A stretch of 41,027 bases of DNA from Rhodospirillaceae bacterium (GTDB lineage: Bacteria; Pseudomonadota; Alphaproteobacteria; Azospirillales; Azospirillaceae). Location of the stretch: NCBI GenBank assembly GCA_029267445.1, contig JAJUIU010000031.1, forward strand, positions 1 to 41,027. Reading direction: 5' to 3'. Numbering within the stretch: the stretch's first letter is position 1; each line of letters begins with the position of its first letter. Of the stretch, positions 25,095 through 32,762 are shown in pieces. The notes beneath the pieces were generated by a model. That model had not been told where the DNA came from, searched no databases, and saw only the letters and a program-made list of their open reading frames with translations. The position numbers were made by a program, and so were the translations under genes.

Positions 25095-25534
25095 CGGCCC
25101 TCGAGCCGGCCGTCGGCGGGGGTTTCGACCGCGTCCTGGAACAGGGGCGAGGAGATCAGGAACTCCGCCGTCGTCCGGTTGGTCGCCAGCGCCACGTCGT
25201 ACAGCGTCGACAGGCGGACCAGCGCCTGCACGTCCGCGTCGTGCGGGTGCGGCGACAGCGCGTCGGTGAAGAAGATCACCACGTCCAGCTCCCCCTCCGC
25301 GATCAGGGCGCCCACCTGCTGATCGCCGCCCAGGGGCCCCGACTTCAGTCCGGTGATCTCCAGCCGGGGGCAGGCCCGCCGCACCGCGTCACCGGTGCCG
25401 CCGGTGGCCCAGAAGCGGTGCGGCGCCAGCGCTTCGGCGTGGGCCTCCACCCAGGCGACGAGGTCGTTCTTCTTGGCGTTGTGCGCGACGAGTGCCACGC
25501 GCTTGCGGGCACCGAGCTGCTTGCTGTTCGCCAT
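25091..25534 (-). CDS. mgsA: Methylglyoxal synthase
   Basis: Converts dihydroxyacetone phosphate to methylglyoxal and phosphate, a bypass used under phosphate limitation or sugar-phosphate stress. 147 residues, normal length. Family motifs and E. coli-equivalent residues: GPLGGDQQVGAL (catalytic Asp71), DALSPHPHDAD (Asp91, His98, Asp101), ATNRTTAEFLISSP. One departure: the ALVAHDxxK motif reads ALVAHNAKK, so the Asp that follows His (Asp20 in E. coli) is Asn19. Start ATG 25534; longer open frame upstream is unrelated. It converges with the small gene ending at 25094, sharing stop bases. Confidence 0.92.
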   Translation of the reverse strand: MANSKQLGARKRVALVAHNAKKNDLVAWVEAHAEALAPHRFWATGGTGDAVRRACPRLEITGLKSGPLGGDQQVGALIAEGELDVVIFFTDALSPHPHDADVQALVRLSTLYDVALATNRTTAEFLISSPLFQDAVETPADGRLEGR

Positions 25535-25666
25535 GGGACCGGTCCTGGTGGGCGGCCCGGGGCGGCCGCTGCCGGACAACCGGCGGCGCGTCAGGATGTC
25601 GCGAAACGAAACGCATAGCGGCCAGCCCTGTTGGTGCTGCGGTAACACATCTTCGGAGGAGGTCCC

Positions 25667-25912
25667 ATGCGCACCATCGCCCTTTCCGCCATCGCGATCC
25701 TTGGACTGGCAGGCTGCGGCACGTTGGGAATCGGCGGCGATCCGGAGATCACGAACGCCACCCCGCAGAGCATCACCTTCGCCTACCGGGGCCAGCAGAG
25801 CGACGAGGCGATGGAGCGGGCGCAGAACCACTGCCGCAGCTTCGACCGCTCGGCGCGGCTTCAGGCGGTCACCGGAACGGATCGCAAGGTCGCGACCTTC
25901 GACTGCGTCTGA
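25667..25912 (+). CDS. Small lipoprotein of unknown function
   Basis: 81 residues with a lipoprotein signal: MRTIALSAIAILGLAGC, lipobox LAGC, Cys17. The mature part carries NATPQSITFAYRGQQSDEAMERAQNHC and ends VATFDCV, so it has two further Cys that could form a disulfide. Similar short lipoproteins with a T-x-x-S/AVTF-Y pattern and a final FDC are recalled from other Alphaproteobacteria, with no known role. GGAGGAGG lies 5 bases upstream of the ATG. Single-gene unit: the upstream 132-base gap is divergent from mgsA. Confidence 0.8.
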   Translation: MRTIALSAIAILGLAGCGTLGIGGDPEITNATPQSITFAYRGQQSDEAMERAQNHCRSFDRSARLQAVTGTDRKVATFDCV

Positions 25913-25924
25913 CGTGGTGGGGGT

Positions 25925-26416
25925 TCAGAACAGGGCGTCGATGGCGTCCTGGTCCATGGCGCCGCAGGGGGCCATGCCGTGGACGATGGCGCCGGCCCGG
26001 TCCACCAGGTCCTGCAGCCGGCGCCAGTACTCGTTCGCCAGATGGCCGAACAGGGCCGGGTCGGCCTTCGCGGCCTCCAGCGCCTCCACCCCCTCGGCGA
26101 TGGTGGCGTTCAGCTCGTCGATGGTGGCGTCGAACGGGACCCGGAACTCTCCCGGCACATGCGCGTAGCACTCCGCCGCCAGCGGCGCGATGGCGAGGCC
26201 GGAGCGGGCGAAATGCTCGCAGTAGGACAGCGGCCGCCACGCCTTGATGTCGTCCAGCATCTCCGGCATGTCGCCGACCATGGAGAGCAGCATGATCACT
26301 TCGTTGAAGTGATTGAAGTAGTCCGTCGACAGCAGGGTCCTGCTGTCGATCGTCGTGTTCTCCGTCAGGCGCCGATAGTGGGCGAGCATGGGCGTGTCCG
26401 GCATGGCCGCGCTCAT
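25925..26416 (-). CDS. Uncharacterised soluble protein
   Basis: 163 residues, mostly helical, no membrane segment. Contains STDYFNHFNEVIMLLSMVGDMPEMLDDIKAWRPLSYCEHFARSGL and a second helical part ending AMDQDAIDALF. The aromatic and acidic helices resemble no family I can name. The ATG at 26416 has GGGAG six bases upstream and is preferred over an earlier in-frame ATG (26452). An 18-base palindrome lies 32 bases upstream of the start. It converges with the small lipoprotein gene, with a 12-base gap. Confidence 0.75.
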   Translation of the reverse strand: MSAAMPDTPMLAHYRRLTENTTIDSRTLLSTDYFNHFNEVIMLLSMVGDMPEMLDDIKAWRPLSYCEHFARSGLAIAPLAAECYAHVPGEFRVPFDATIDELNATIAEGVEALEAAKADPALFGHLANEYWRRLQDLVDRAGAIVHGMAPCGAMDQDAIDALF

Positions 26417-26447
26417 ACCACACTCCCGCAAACAGGTTAATTTTCTT

Positions 26448-26465
26448 TGCAACCCGAGGGTTGCA
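26448..26465. promoter_or_regulatory. 18-base near-perfect palindrome between gluQ and the 25925-26416 gene
   Basis: TGCAACCCGAGGGTTGCA has 8-base arms and a 2-base centre. On the minus strand it lies 12 bases past the gluQ stop and 32 bases before the next start. The following minus-strand bases are AAAGAAAA, not T, so it is not a usual terminator for gluQ. An operator is more likely. Confidence 0.4.
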
Positions 26466-26476
26466 TCATCCTGTGC

Positions 26477-27343
26477 TCACTCGGGAAAGCCGGCCAGGGA
26501 CCTCACTTCCGCCGGCGTGCGCCCGGCTTCGCGCAGGGCGCGCAGGGCGGTGGCGCCATCCCGCTTGGACAGGCGTTCCCCCGCGTCGTTGGTCAACAGG
26601 CCGTGATGCCGCCACTCCGGCACGTCCAGCCCCAGCAGCGCCTGGAGCAGCCGGTGCAGATGGGTGGCCGGATGGAGGTCGCGGCCCCGCGTGACCAGCG
26701 TCACGCCCTGGAGATGGTCGTCCACCGTGACCGACAGGTGATAGCTGGCGCGCACGTCCCGGCGGGCCAGCACCACGTCGCCCAGCACGCCGGGATCGGC
26801 CGTGACGACCCCTTTGCCCTGTTCCTCCCAGGTCAGCGGACCGGTGATGGCGGCGGCCTTGGCCACATCCAGACGGATGGCGTGCGGCTCCCCCGCCGCC
26901 ACGCGCGCGGCGGCATGGATCGGATCGCGGCGGCGGCAGGTGCCGGGATAAAGCGGCCCTTCCGGCCCCATGGGGGTCAGGTGGGGTGCGTAGCCCGCCC
27001 GCGCGATCTCCTCCTGTATGTCCTTGCGGGAGCAGAAGCAGGGGTAGAGCACGCCGAGCCGCCCCAGCCGGTCCAGGGCGGCGGCATAATCGTCCATGTG
27101 ATCCGACTGGCGGCGCACCGGCCCATCCCAGTCCAGGCCCAGCCAGGCGAGGTCCTCCAGGATCGCCGCCTCGAACTCCGGCCGGCAGCGCTGCGGGTCG
27201 ATATCCTCGATCCGCAGCAGGAAGCGCCCGCCCGCCTCCCGCGCGATGCGCCAGCCGAACAGGGCCGAATGGGCGTGCCCCAGATGCAGGAAGCCCGTCG
27301 GGCTGGGCGCGAAACGGCAGACTGTCCGGGGGGCTGCGGTCAT
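26477..27343 (-). CDS. gluQ: Glutamyl-Q tRNA(Asp) synthetase
   Basis: Activates glutamate and attaches it to queuosine at position 34 of tRNA-Asp; a truncated glutamyl-tRNA synthetase lacking the anticodon-binding domain. 288 residues, matching the family. Motifs: CRFAPSPTGFLHLGHAHSALFGW with the HIGH-type HLGH (20-23), RIEDIDPQRC, the zinc-binding cysteines YPCFCSR and YPGTCRRRD, and RLSKRDGAT as the KMSKS-type loop near residue 260. The ATG at 27343 is chosen because the family N-terminus begins there; 55 open codons upstream are not conserved. Its 5' side is a 287-base intergenic region holding a long hairpin and two DnaA boxes. Confidence 0.94.
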   Translation of the reverse strand: MTAAPRTVCRFAPSPTGFLHLGHAHSALFGWRIAREAGGRFLLRIEDIDPQRCRPEFEAAILEDLAWLGLDWDGPVRRQSDHMDDYAAALDRLGRLGVLYPCFCSRKDIQEEIARAGYAPHLTPMGPEGPLYPGTCRRRDPIHAAARVAAGEPHAIRLDVAKAAAITGPLTWEEQGKGVVTADPGVLGDVVLARRDVRASYHLSVTVDDHLQGVTLVTRGRDLHPATHLHRLLQALLGLDVPEWRHHGLLTNDAGERLSKRDGATALRALREAGRTPAEVRSLAGFPE

Positions 27344-27363
27344 GGGACCTGCATAGGCCGGGC

Positions 27364-27404
27364 GGCACCGCCGCCGCAAGCGAGTCGCGGGCATCGGCGG
27401 TGCC
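27364..27404. repeat. Inverted repeat in the gluQ leader region
   Basis: GGCACCGCCG (27364-27373) and CGGCGGTGCC (27395-27404) are perfect 10-base complements around a 21-base loop, and can extend imperfectly outward (GGC on the left, GCCGCC on the right). On the minus strand it would form in the gluQ 5' leader, 20 bases before the start codon, so it could limit translation. Confidence 0.5.
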
Positions 27405-27432
27405 CTGCCGCCTGGGGGTAACCCATCGGGCA

Positions 27433-27441
27433 TGTGGATAA
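27433..27441 (-). promoter_or_regulatory. Perfect DnaA box
   Basis: TGTGGATAA, the reverse complement of the consensus TTATCCACA. It pairs with an inverted copy at 27554-27562 in the same intergenic region. Confidence 0.65.
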
Positions 27442-27553
27442 CCGGCTGGGACCCAGAATAGGTGTGCCCATCGCCCGGATACCCCCAGGGCTGGTGTGTA
27501 CGAACCATGACAGCGGCGTGAAATCCGCGTCACGGCGTCACGGCGCGATTGCC

Positions 27554-27562
27554 TTATCCACA
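27554..27562 (+). promoter_or_regulatory. Perfect DnaA box
   Basis: TTATCCACA, an exact consensus match, 68 bases before the HNH gene start. The inverse copy lies 112 bases to the left. Confidence 0.65.
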
Positions 27563-27630
27563 ACCTTCGTCTATCTAGACCGCAGTCGGCTCCGGTTGGC
27601 CGGGGCGACCCCCAGGGAACGATAGAGGGC

Positions 27631-28200
27631 GTGGCCTTGACACCACCGCTCGACAGTTGTCCGGCCTTGGTGCTCAACGCGGATTTCCGCCCGCTGAGCT
27701 ACTTCCCGCTGTCCCTGTGGTCCTGGCAAGAGGCGGTGAAGGCGGTCTTCCTGGACAGGGTGAACATCATCTCCGTCTACGACCGGACGGTCAGATCGCC
27801 CAATCACGAGATCAAGCTTCCAAGCGTCATCAGTCTGAAAGAGTACATCCCGGCGACACGAAGGCCGGCCTTCACACGGTTCAACGTCTTCCTGCGCGAC
27901 CGGTTCAGTTGTCAGTACTGTGGTAACGGCTTCCCCACCCAGGACCTCACCTTCGACCACGTGATCCCCCGCTCCAAGGGCGGCCGAACAACCTGGGAAA
28001 ACGTCGTCACCTCCTGCTCCGCCTGCAATCTGCTGAAGGGCAACCGCTATCCCCACCAGTGCGGGATGCACCCGATCCAGCCGCCCTTCCAGCCCACCGC
28101 CTATCAGCTCCAGGAAAACGGCCGCAGCTTCCCGCCGAATTTCCTGCATGAAAGCTGGCGCGACTTCCTCTACTGGGACAGCGAGCTCGATCCCTTCTGA
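27631..28200 (+). CDS. HNH endonuclease family protein
   Basis: 189 residues. N-terminal part (PALVLNADFRPLSYFPLSLWSWQEAVKAVFLDRV) is the domain typical of the stand-alone HNH proteins widely conserved in bacteria. The HNH domain at about 90-140 has the zinc cysteines CQYC and CSAC, the catalytic His in FDHVIPRSKGG and the Asn of WENVVTSCSACNLLKG. Function in the cell is unknown; the family is chromosomal and not linked to phage packaging when it has this N-terminus. Start is GTG 27631 (weak GAGGG just before it), or TTG 27637. Two perfect DnaA boxes lie in its upstream region. Confidence 0.88.
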   Translation: MALTPPLDSCPALVLNADFRPLSYFPLSLWSWQEAVKAVFLDRVNIISVYDRTVRSPNHEIKLPSVISLKEYIPATRRPAFTRFNVFLRDRFSCQYCGNGFPTQDLTFDHVIPRSKGGRTTWENVVTSCSACNLLKGNRYPHQCGMHPIQPPFQPTAYQLQENGRSFPPNFLHESWRDFLYWDSELDPF

Positions 28201-28371
28201 GCCCCTCCCGGTCCCCGGCGCCCTCCCGAATTCCGCGTTCGACACCGAATCGCGTCGCGTCCTGCGACCGGCATCCGCACGCCCTGTCGCGGCTTGGCGG
28301 GAATCGGCCGTTGCCCGCATGGCATGGCGCTTGCGCCGGTCGTCCCCGACATAGAACGAGGGAGAGCCGTC

Positions 28372-28749
28372 ATGTCGATCAAGGTCGTGGGGCTGAAGCA
28401 CCAGCACACCATCCACTACGCCCCGGAGGAGGGGGACGCTGGCCATGCCCATCGTGTCCGCCGGTTCCTGGACAGCATGCAGCAGGCCGTGTTCGAGGCG
28501 AACCGGGCCGTGATCGGCCGGGCCATCCCGGAACTCGACAAGGACGGGCTGCTAAGGCTCGCCGTGCGCGTGGCTGAGCTGCGCGCCCAGCATGTGCAGA
28601 AGGCGATCGCGCTGGCGGCCCAGGCCCATCCGGATGCCGACTCCGTCCGCGAGCTGGCGGCGCTGCGCACCGCCATCGAGGAGCTGGTCGCCGCGTTCGA
28701 GGCGGCGGAACGGCTGGTCGAGCGGGGCTACGTCCAGCCGCCCGCGTGA
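28372..28749 (+). CDS. Helical protein of unknown function, paralogue of the convergent gene at 28760-29143
   Basis: 125 residues, largely helical and soluble. Core: RVRRFLDSMQQAVFEANRAVIGRAIPELDKDGLLRLAVRVAELRAQHVQ, then FEAAERLVERGYVQ. No named family recognised. GAGGGAG lies eight bases before the ATG at 28372. The next gene, on the opposite strand and only 10 bases away, encodes a clear paralogue: AV-EAN-AVIGR-IP, AVRVAELRA, HP-D, FEAAER and ERGYV are shared in order. Upstream 171 bases (28201-28371) hold no gene. Confidence 0.75.
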   Translation: MSIKVVGLKHQHTIHYAPEEGDAGHAHRVRRFLDSMQQAVFEANRAVIGRAIPELDKDGLLRLAVRVAELRAQHVQKAIALAAQAHPDADSVRELAALRTAIEELVAAFEAAERLVERGYVQPPA

Positions 28750-28759
28750 GCCGCCGGGA

Positions 28760-29143
28760 TCAGTCCAACTTCACATAGCCGCGTTCGATGACCCGCTCGG
28801 CGGCCTCGAACACGGCCTTCATCTCCTCGTAGGCCCGGCGCGCCTTTGCCAGATCGTCCAGCGCGTCGGGGCCGGGGTGGCGGATTTCCGCCAGCTTCAG
28901 GCCGTGGCGGATGTAGTCCGCCCGCAGCTCGGCCACCCGCACCGCCATCTTCAGGAAGCTCTCCTGGTTGAGGTGCGGGATCTCCCGTCCGATCACCGCC
29001 GTGTTGGCCTCCAGCACGGCGGTCTCGATCGCCTCCAGGAAGGCCATGACCCGGCGGCGGACGTTCTTGTCGGCCATCTCCGGCGTCAGCAACTTGTCCA
29101 CCTTGTTCGGGTTGTGCTCGCCAACGACCTTGCCCCCCAGCAT
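28760..29143 (-). CDS. Helical protein of unknown function, paralogue of the convergent gene at 28372-28749
   Basis: 127 residues. Core: NVRRRVMAFLEAIETAVLEANTAVIGREIPHLNQESFLKMAVRVAELRADYIRHGLKLAEIRHPGPDAL, then MKAVFEAAERVIERGYVKLD. The helical core aligns along its length with the protein encoded at 28372-28749 with few gaps. The N-terminus (MLGGKVVGEHNPNKVDKLLTPEM) differs: this copy has a polar segment where the other has a His-rich one (KHQHTIHY). Both therefore derive from a duplication followed by inversion, or arrived as an inverted pair. No function known. Confidence 0.75.
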   Translation of the reverse strand: MLGGKVVGEHNPNKVDKLLTPEMADKNVRRRVMAFLEAIETAVLEANTAVIGREIPHLNQESFLKMAVRVAELRADYIRHGLKLAEIRHPGPDALDDLAKARRAYEEMKAVFEAAERVIERGYVKLD

Positions 29144-29265
29144 CGTGCGCCTCCAAAGGCGGTGTCCGTTCCACGAACTATCGCGCCGAAACGGCGCGCC
29201 GTGAAGAGCGGACGTGGTGGCGGGCCCCGGGGAACACCGCGGCGCCAGGCGGGGTTCACTCCCGG

Positions 29266-29859
29266 ATGTCCACGACGACCAACATCCGGACCGGCCAAGA
29301 CGGCCCGCCGCCGTTCCTGGCCGGACTGGCGCGGCGATCGGCGGTCGAGTTCGGGCCGCTGCTGCTGTTCTTCATCCTGTACGCCCGCGCCGGCGTGTTC
29401 TGGGCCACCGCCGCCTACATGGCGGCGGCGGCGCTGGTCACGGCCGTCTCCTGGGTCCGGCATCGACGGCTGCCGGTCATGCCGCTGGTCGGGACCGGGT
29501 TCGTGCTGCTGTTCGGCGGGCTGACGCTGGCGACGCGCGACCCCTTCTGGCTGCTGATCCGGCCGACCGTGGTGAACGGGATCATGAGCCTGTCGCTGTT
29601 CGCCAGCGTCGCGGCGGGGCGTCCGGGGCTGCGGCTGGTGCTGGGCGGGGCGCTGCCCCTGCGGGACGAGGCCTGGGCCGGGCTGTCGCTGCGGGTGGCG
29701 GCGTTCCTGGCGGCGCTGGCCGTGCTGAACGAACTGGTCTGGCGCGGCCTGGGTCTTGACGCCTGGGTCCTGTTCAAGACCTTCGGCCTGCTGCCGCTGA
29801 ACTTCGCCTTCGCGGCATCCCTGTGGCCCTGGGTGCGGCGGCGGCTGGCGCCGGGCTGA
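29266..29859 (+). CDS. yciB: YciB/IspZ-type inner-membrane septation protein
   Basis: 197 residues with about five membrane segments. Family marks: FGPLLLFFILYARAGVFWATAAYMAAA, LVGTGFVLLFGGLTLATRDPFWLLIRPTVVNGIM, then LNELVWRGLGLDAWVLFKTFGLLPLNFAFA. YciB/IspZ is linked to cell-envelope synthesis and septation. Upstream 122 bases separate it from the divergent paralogue gene. It ends 6 bases before the convergent stop of the hydrolase at 29865. Confidence 0.88.
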   Translation: MSTTTNIRTGQDGPPPFLAGLARRSAVEFGPLLLFFILYARAGVFWATAAYMAAAALVTAVSWVRHRRLPVMPLVGTGFVLLFGGLTLATRDPFWLLIRPTVVNGIMSLSLFASVAAGRPGLRLVLGGALPLRDEAWAGLSLRVAAFLAALAVLNELVWRGLGLDAWVLFKTFGLLPLNFAFAASLWPWVRRRLAPG

Positions 29860-29864
29860 CCCGG

Positions 29865-30797
29865 CTATTCGGCGGCCAGCCGATCCCCGCGCGGCATGGA
29901 CCGGGCGAGGAACTCGAGCAGCGCCGCATAGGATTGCCGCTTCACGTCGGCGTCACGCTGGATGTGGTAGCCGGTCGCCCGCACGCCGAGCGCGATCACC
30001 AGCCGCCGGGTCAGCGGCCCCCGCATGGGCAGCCCCGTCTCCTCGTGGCGGGTGCGGTGGCGCCGGTCCAGGCGGACATGCAGATGCTCCAGGCTCCAGC
30101 GGACGAAACGGCGCCGCTCGTCATTGCCGTCCCACTGGTGCCACGCGTCGTAGACGATCTTCCGCACGGCGGAGCCGCCGCGCCGCAGATCGGCGGCGAT
30201 GTCCGCCGAGCGGTCCAGGCTGACGTTCCGGTCCTTGTCGCCCAGCAGCATCAGGACGGGCGCCCCGGTGGTGCGCGGGTCGTCGAGGCGCGGCACGGAA
30301 CATCCATAGAAGCTGGCATGGGCGGCGAAGCCCGGCGCGGCCGGCTGGATCAGACGGCGGAGCTGGTCGTAGGCGGCCAGGACGCTGATCATCCCGCCGT
30401 AGGAGAAGCCCATGACGCCGATCCTCGCCGGATCGACGGCCGGGTGCGTCCGCAGGAAGGCGAGGCCGGCGTAGGCGTCGGCCAGCATCATCGCCTCGCT
30501 CACCTCCAGCGCCCGCTTGGTGTCGCCGAAGCCGTCGGCCGCCCGCGCGCGGAAGGTGTCCACCACCAGCACGGCATAGCCATCGGCGGCGAGGTCGCGG
30601 CCATAGGCGAGCTCCCGGTGCGGCTTCAGCCCGCCCAGCCCCTCCATCAGCACCATGGCCGGCAGCCTGACGCCGTCCCGCGCACCGGCCGGCAGATACA
30701 GCTTGCCATATCCGGTGATCGGGTTGGCCCGCACGGACTCCCGTGCGAAATCCGCCATGACGAACGGGTTCATGGTCGGAAAGGTGACATCCTGCAT
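29865..30797 (-). CDS. Dienelactone-hydrolase-family alpha/beta hydrolase
   Basis: 310 residues. Nucleophile elbow GFSYGGM (Ser instead of the Cys typical of true dienelactone hydrolases), acid in LMLLGDKDRNV and His in YDAWHQWDG form a full triad. Substrate unknown; Ser places it in the broad carboxyl-ester/lactone group. The C-terminal extension (about 230-310) is basic. Start ATG 30797 has GGAG nine bases upstream and is preferred to an ATG at 30857. It follows the amidase by 83 bases on the same strand and may be cotranscribed. Confidence 0.85.
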   Translation of the reverse strand: MQDVTFPTMNPFVMADFARESVRANPITGYGKLYLPAGARDGVRLPAMVLMEGLGGLKPHRELAYGRDLAADGYAVLVVDTFRARAADGFGDTKRALEVSEAMMLADAYAGLAFLRTHPAVDPARIGVMGFSYGGMISVLAAYDQLRRLIQPAAPGFAAHASFYGCSVPRLDDPRTTGAPVLMLLGDKDRNVSLDRSADIAADLRRGGSAVRKIVYDAWHQWDGNDERRRFVRWSLEHLHVRLDRRHRTRHEETGLPMRGPLTRRLVIALGVRATGYHIQRDADVKRQSYAALLEFLARSMPRGDRLAAE

Positions 30798-30880
30798 ACG
30801 CTCGCGCTCCGGCTCCGGGCCCCAGTCCGGGCCCCAGTGTGAACCGGGCCGGCGCATGGTCTGTTCCCGGAGCGGGCGGG

Positions 30881-32164
30881 TTATCCCTCGGACAAGGCGC
30901 CCTCGAGCAGGGCCGCGACCGCCAGCGTGCGGGCGTCGTCGCGGTACCGCCCCACCACCTGGACGCCGACGGGCATTCCGTTCGGCCCGGCGCAGCCCGG
31001 CACCGCCAGGGACGGCACGCCCAGCAGCGTCCACACCCGGCTGAAGATCGGATTGCCCGTGGCGGCGATGCCCTCTGGCGCCTCCCCCATGGCGGCCGGG
31101 CAGATCAGCGCGTCCAGACCGTCCATCACGGCGGGGAAGGCGGCCCGCGCCCGGGCGGCGCGGTCGAGGGCCTGGTCCAGCTCGTCCGGCGTCGTCGCCT
31201 CCCCCAGGGCGATCAGCTCCCGCAGCGGAGCGCTCAGCCGGTCGGGGGCGGCGTTCATCTCCGCCGCGCAGGCCCGCGCCCCCTCCACCGCCATGATGCG
31301 CTTCTGGTCCCGCCACAGGTTGCGGAAGGGGGCGGGGAGGCTCACCTCCCTCACCGTCGCGCCGAGGGCGGAGAGGCGGGCGGCGGCCGTCTCCAGGGCG
31401 GCCCGGCTCTCCGGGGCCGCCTGGTCCCATTCATGGGTACGGCAGAGGCCTATCGCGACGGCGCCCGGATCGGCGGAGAGATCGGGCGCCGGCCGGCCGG
31501 CGAGGGCGAAGCAGAACCAGGCGGCGTCGTCCACCGTGCGGGCCAGCGCCCCCAGAGTGTCCAGGCTGTCGGCGAAGGGGCGCACGCCGGTGCGGTCCAG
31601 CAGGCCGAAGCTGGGCTTGTATCCCACCACGCCGCAATAGCTGGCCGGCCGGCTGATGGAGGCGGCGGTCTGCGTGCCGAAGGCGACCGGCACCATGCCC
31701 GCCGCCACGGCCGCCGCCGAGCCTGAGGAGGAGCCGCCGGGGGTGCGGGCCGGGTCGTGCGGGTTGCGGGTGGGGCCGGGGCCGAAATAGGCGAACTCGG
31801 TCGTCACCGTCTTGCCCAGGACCAGCCCGCCCATCCGCCGCAGCAGGGCCACGCAGGAGGCGTCGCGCGGCGGGCGGTGCCCGGCATAGAGCGGTGAGCC
31901 GTAGCCGGTCGGCATGTCGGCCGTGTCGATGATGTCCTTCACGCCGACGGGCACGCCCGCCAGCGGGCCGCGCGGCCCGTCACGGTCGATCCGGCGGGCC
32001 GCGTCCAGGGCTATGGCGGGGTCGAGGAAGGCCCAGGCCCGCACTTCGGGCTCCAGCGCCGCGATCCGGTCCAGCAGCCCTTCGACAAGGCCGACGCAGG
32101 TCAGGGTGCCGCCCTCGAGACCGGCGGCGATGGCGCGGAGCGCGGGGACGGGCGGGTCGGCCAC
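30881..32164 (-). CDS. Amidase-signature family hydrolase
   Basis: 427 residues. Amidase-signature Ser-cisSer-Lys triad: GVKDIIDTADMPTGYGS holds the Lys, GGSSSGSAAAVAAGMVPVAFGTQTAASISRPASYCGVVGYKPS the cis-Ser and nucleophile Ser (in TAASISRPA, where GatA-type enzymes have TGGSI). It is not adjacent to gatB/gatC, so it is a stand-alone amidase, not the tRNA amidotransferase. Substrate unknown. It lies between coq7 (7-base gap upstream) and the hydrolase at 29865, all on the minus strand, so all may share a transcript. Confidence 0.88.
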   Translation of the reverse strand: MADPPVPALRAIAAGLEGGTLTCVGLVEGLLDRIAALEPEVRAWAFLDPAIALDAARRIDRDGPRGPLAGVPVGVKDIIDTADMPTGYGSPLYAGHRPPRDASCVALLRRMGGLVLGKTVTTEFAYFGPGPTRNPHDPARTPGGSSSGSAAAVAAGMVPVAFGTQTAASISRPASYCGVVGYKPSFGLLDRTGVRPFADSLDTLGALARTVDDAAWFCFALAGRPAPDLSADPGAVAIGLCRTHEWDQAAPESRAALETAAARLSALGATVREVSLPAPFRNLWRDQKRIMAVEGARACAAEMNAAPDRLSAPLRELIALGEATTPDELDQALDRAARARAAFPAVMDGLDALICPAAMGEAPEGIAATGNPIFSRVWTLLGVPSLAVPGCAGPNGMPVGVQVVGRYRDDARTLAVAALLEGALSEG

Positions 32165-32171
32165 GCGCCGC

Positions 32172-32762
32172 TCAGAACCGCTCGGACAGCCAGATGGCGG
32201 CGCGCGAGCCCGCCTTGATGACGCTGGACAGCACGGGGTATCCGGCCGCCAGCTCCGCCTCGTTCTCCAGCCCGATGTCGCGGTGCTCGGCCTCCTCGGC
32301 GCGGAACCGCTCGATCGTGTCCTTCAGTTCGGCCTCCTCGGGGCCGAGGGCGTCGCGCTGGTTGGCGTAATGCTCGTCGATCACGGTCTCCACCGCCACG
32401 GTGCAGGCCATGGCCGCCCGCTCCCCCATCAGGGCGGTGACGGCGCCCAGCGCATAGCCCGCCGCGTGCCAGATCGGCTGCAGCGCGGTGGGGCGGACCT
32501 TCCGGTCCACGATCATCTTCTGGAAGGTTTCCAGATGCACCCGCTCCTGCTCCGCCATGTGGCGGATCAGGTCGCCCGTGCCGGGCCGGTCCTTCAGCAC
32601 CGCGAGCTGCCCGGCATAGATGCGGGCGGCCCCGTATTCCCCGGCATGGTCCACCCGCACCATGCGGGCGACGGCGTCGCGGGTGCCGGGGTCGCCGGGC
32701 AGCCGGCGTGGCCGGGGCATGTTGGACAGCCGGGTCGGGTCGGCGAGCGGACGGGCGGTCAT
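32172..32762 (-). CDS. coq7: Demethoxyubiquinone hydroxylase
   Basis: Di-iron monooxygenase that hydroxylates demethoxyubiquinone late in ubiquinone synthesis, at the inner membrane. 196 residues. The four-helix ferritin-like core shows the six iron ligands: VDHAGEYGA, EQERVH, VETVIDEHYANQ and EEAEHRDIG. A short hydrophobic stretch (about residues 100-118) probably contacts the membrane. Its ATG overlaps the dsbB stop (ATGA), so the two are translationally coupled. It is followed by the amidase with a 7-base gap. Confidence 0.95.
   Translation of the reverse strand: MTARPLADPTRLSNMPRPRRLPGDPGTRDAVARMVRVDHAGEYGAARIYAGQLAVLKDRPGTGDLIRHMAEQERVHLETFQKMIVDRKVRPTALQPIWHAAGYALGAVTALMGERAAMACTVAVETVIDEHYANQRDALGPEEAELKDTIERFRAEEAEHRDIGLENEAELAAGYPVLSSVIKAGSRAAIWLSERF

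Noticed and set aside
27344-27630. Chromosomal replication origin
   Set aside because: Only two DnaA boxes, no AT-rich unwinding region, no origin-linked genes; a DnaA-regulated or titrating site is more plausible.
30881-32164. GatA subunit or maleamate amidase NicF
   Set aside because: No gatB/gatC nearby; NicF is of the isochorismatase fold, whereas this is an amidase-signature enzyme, and it lies far from the nicX-like gene.
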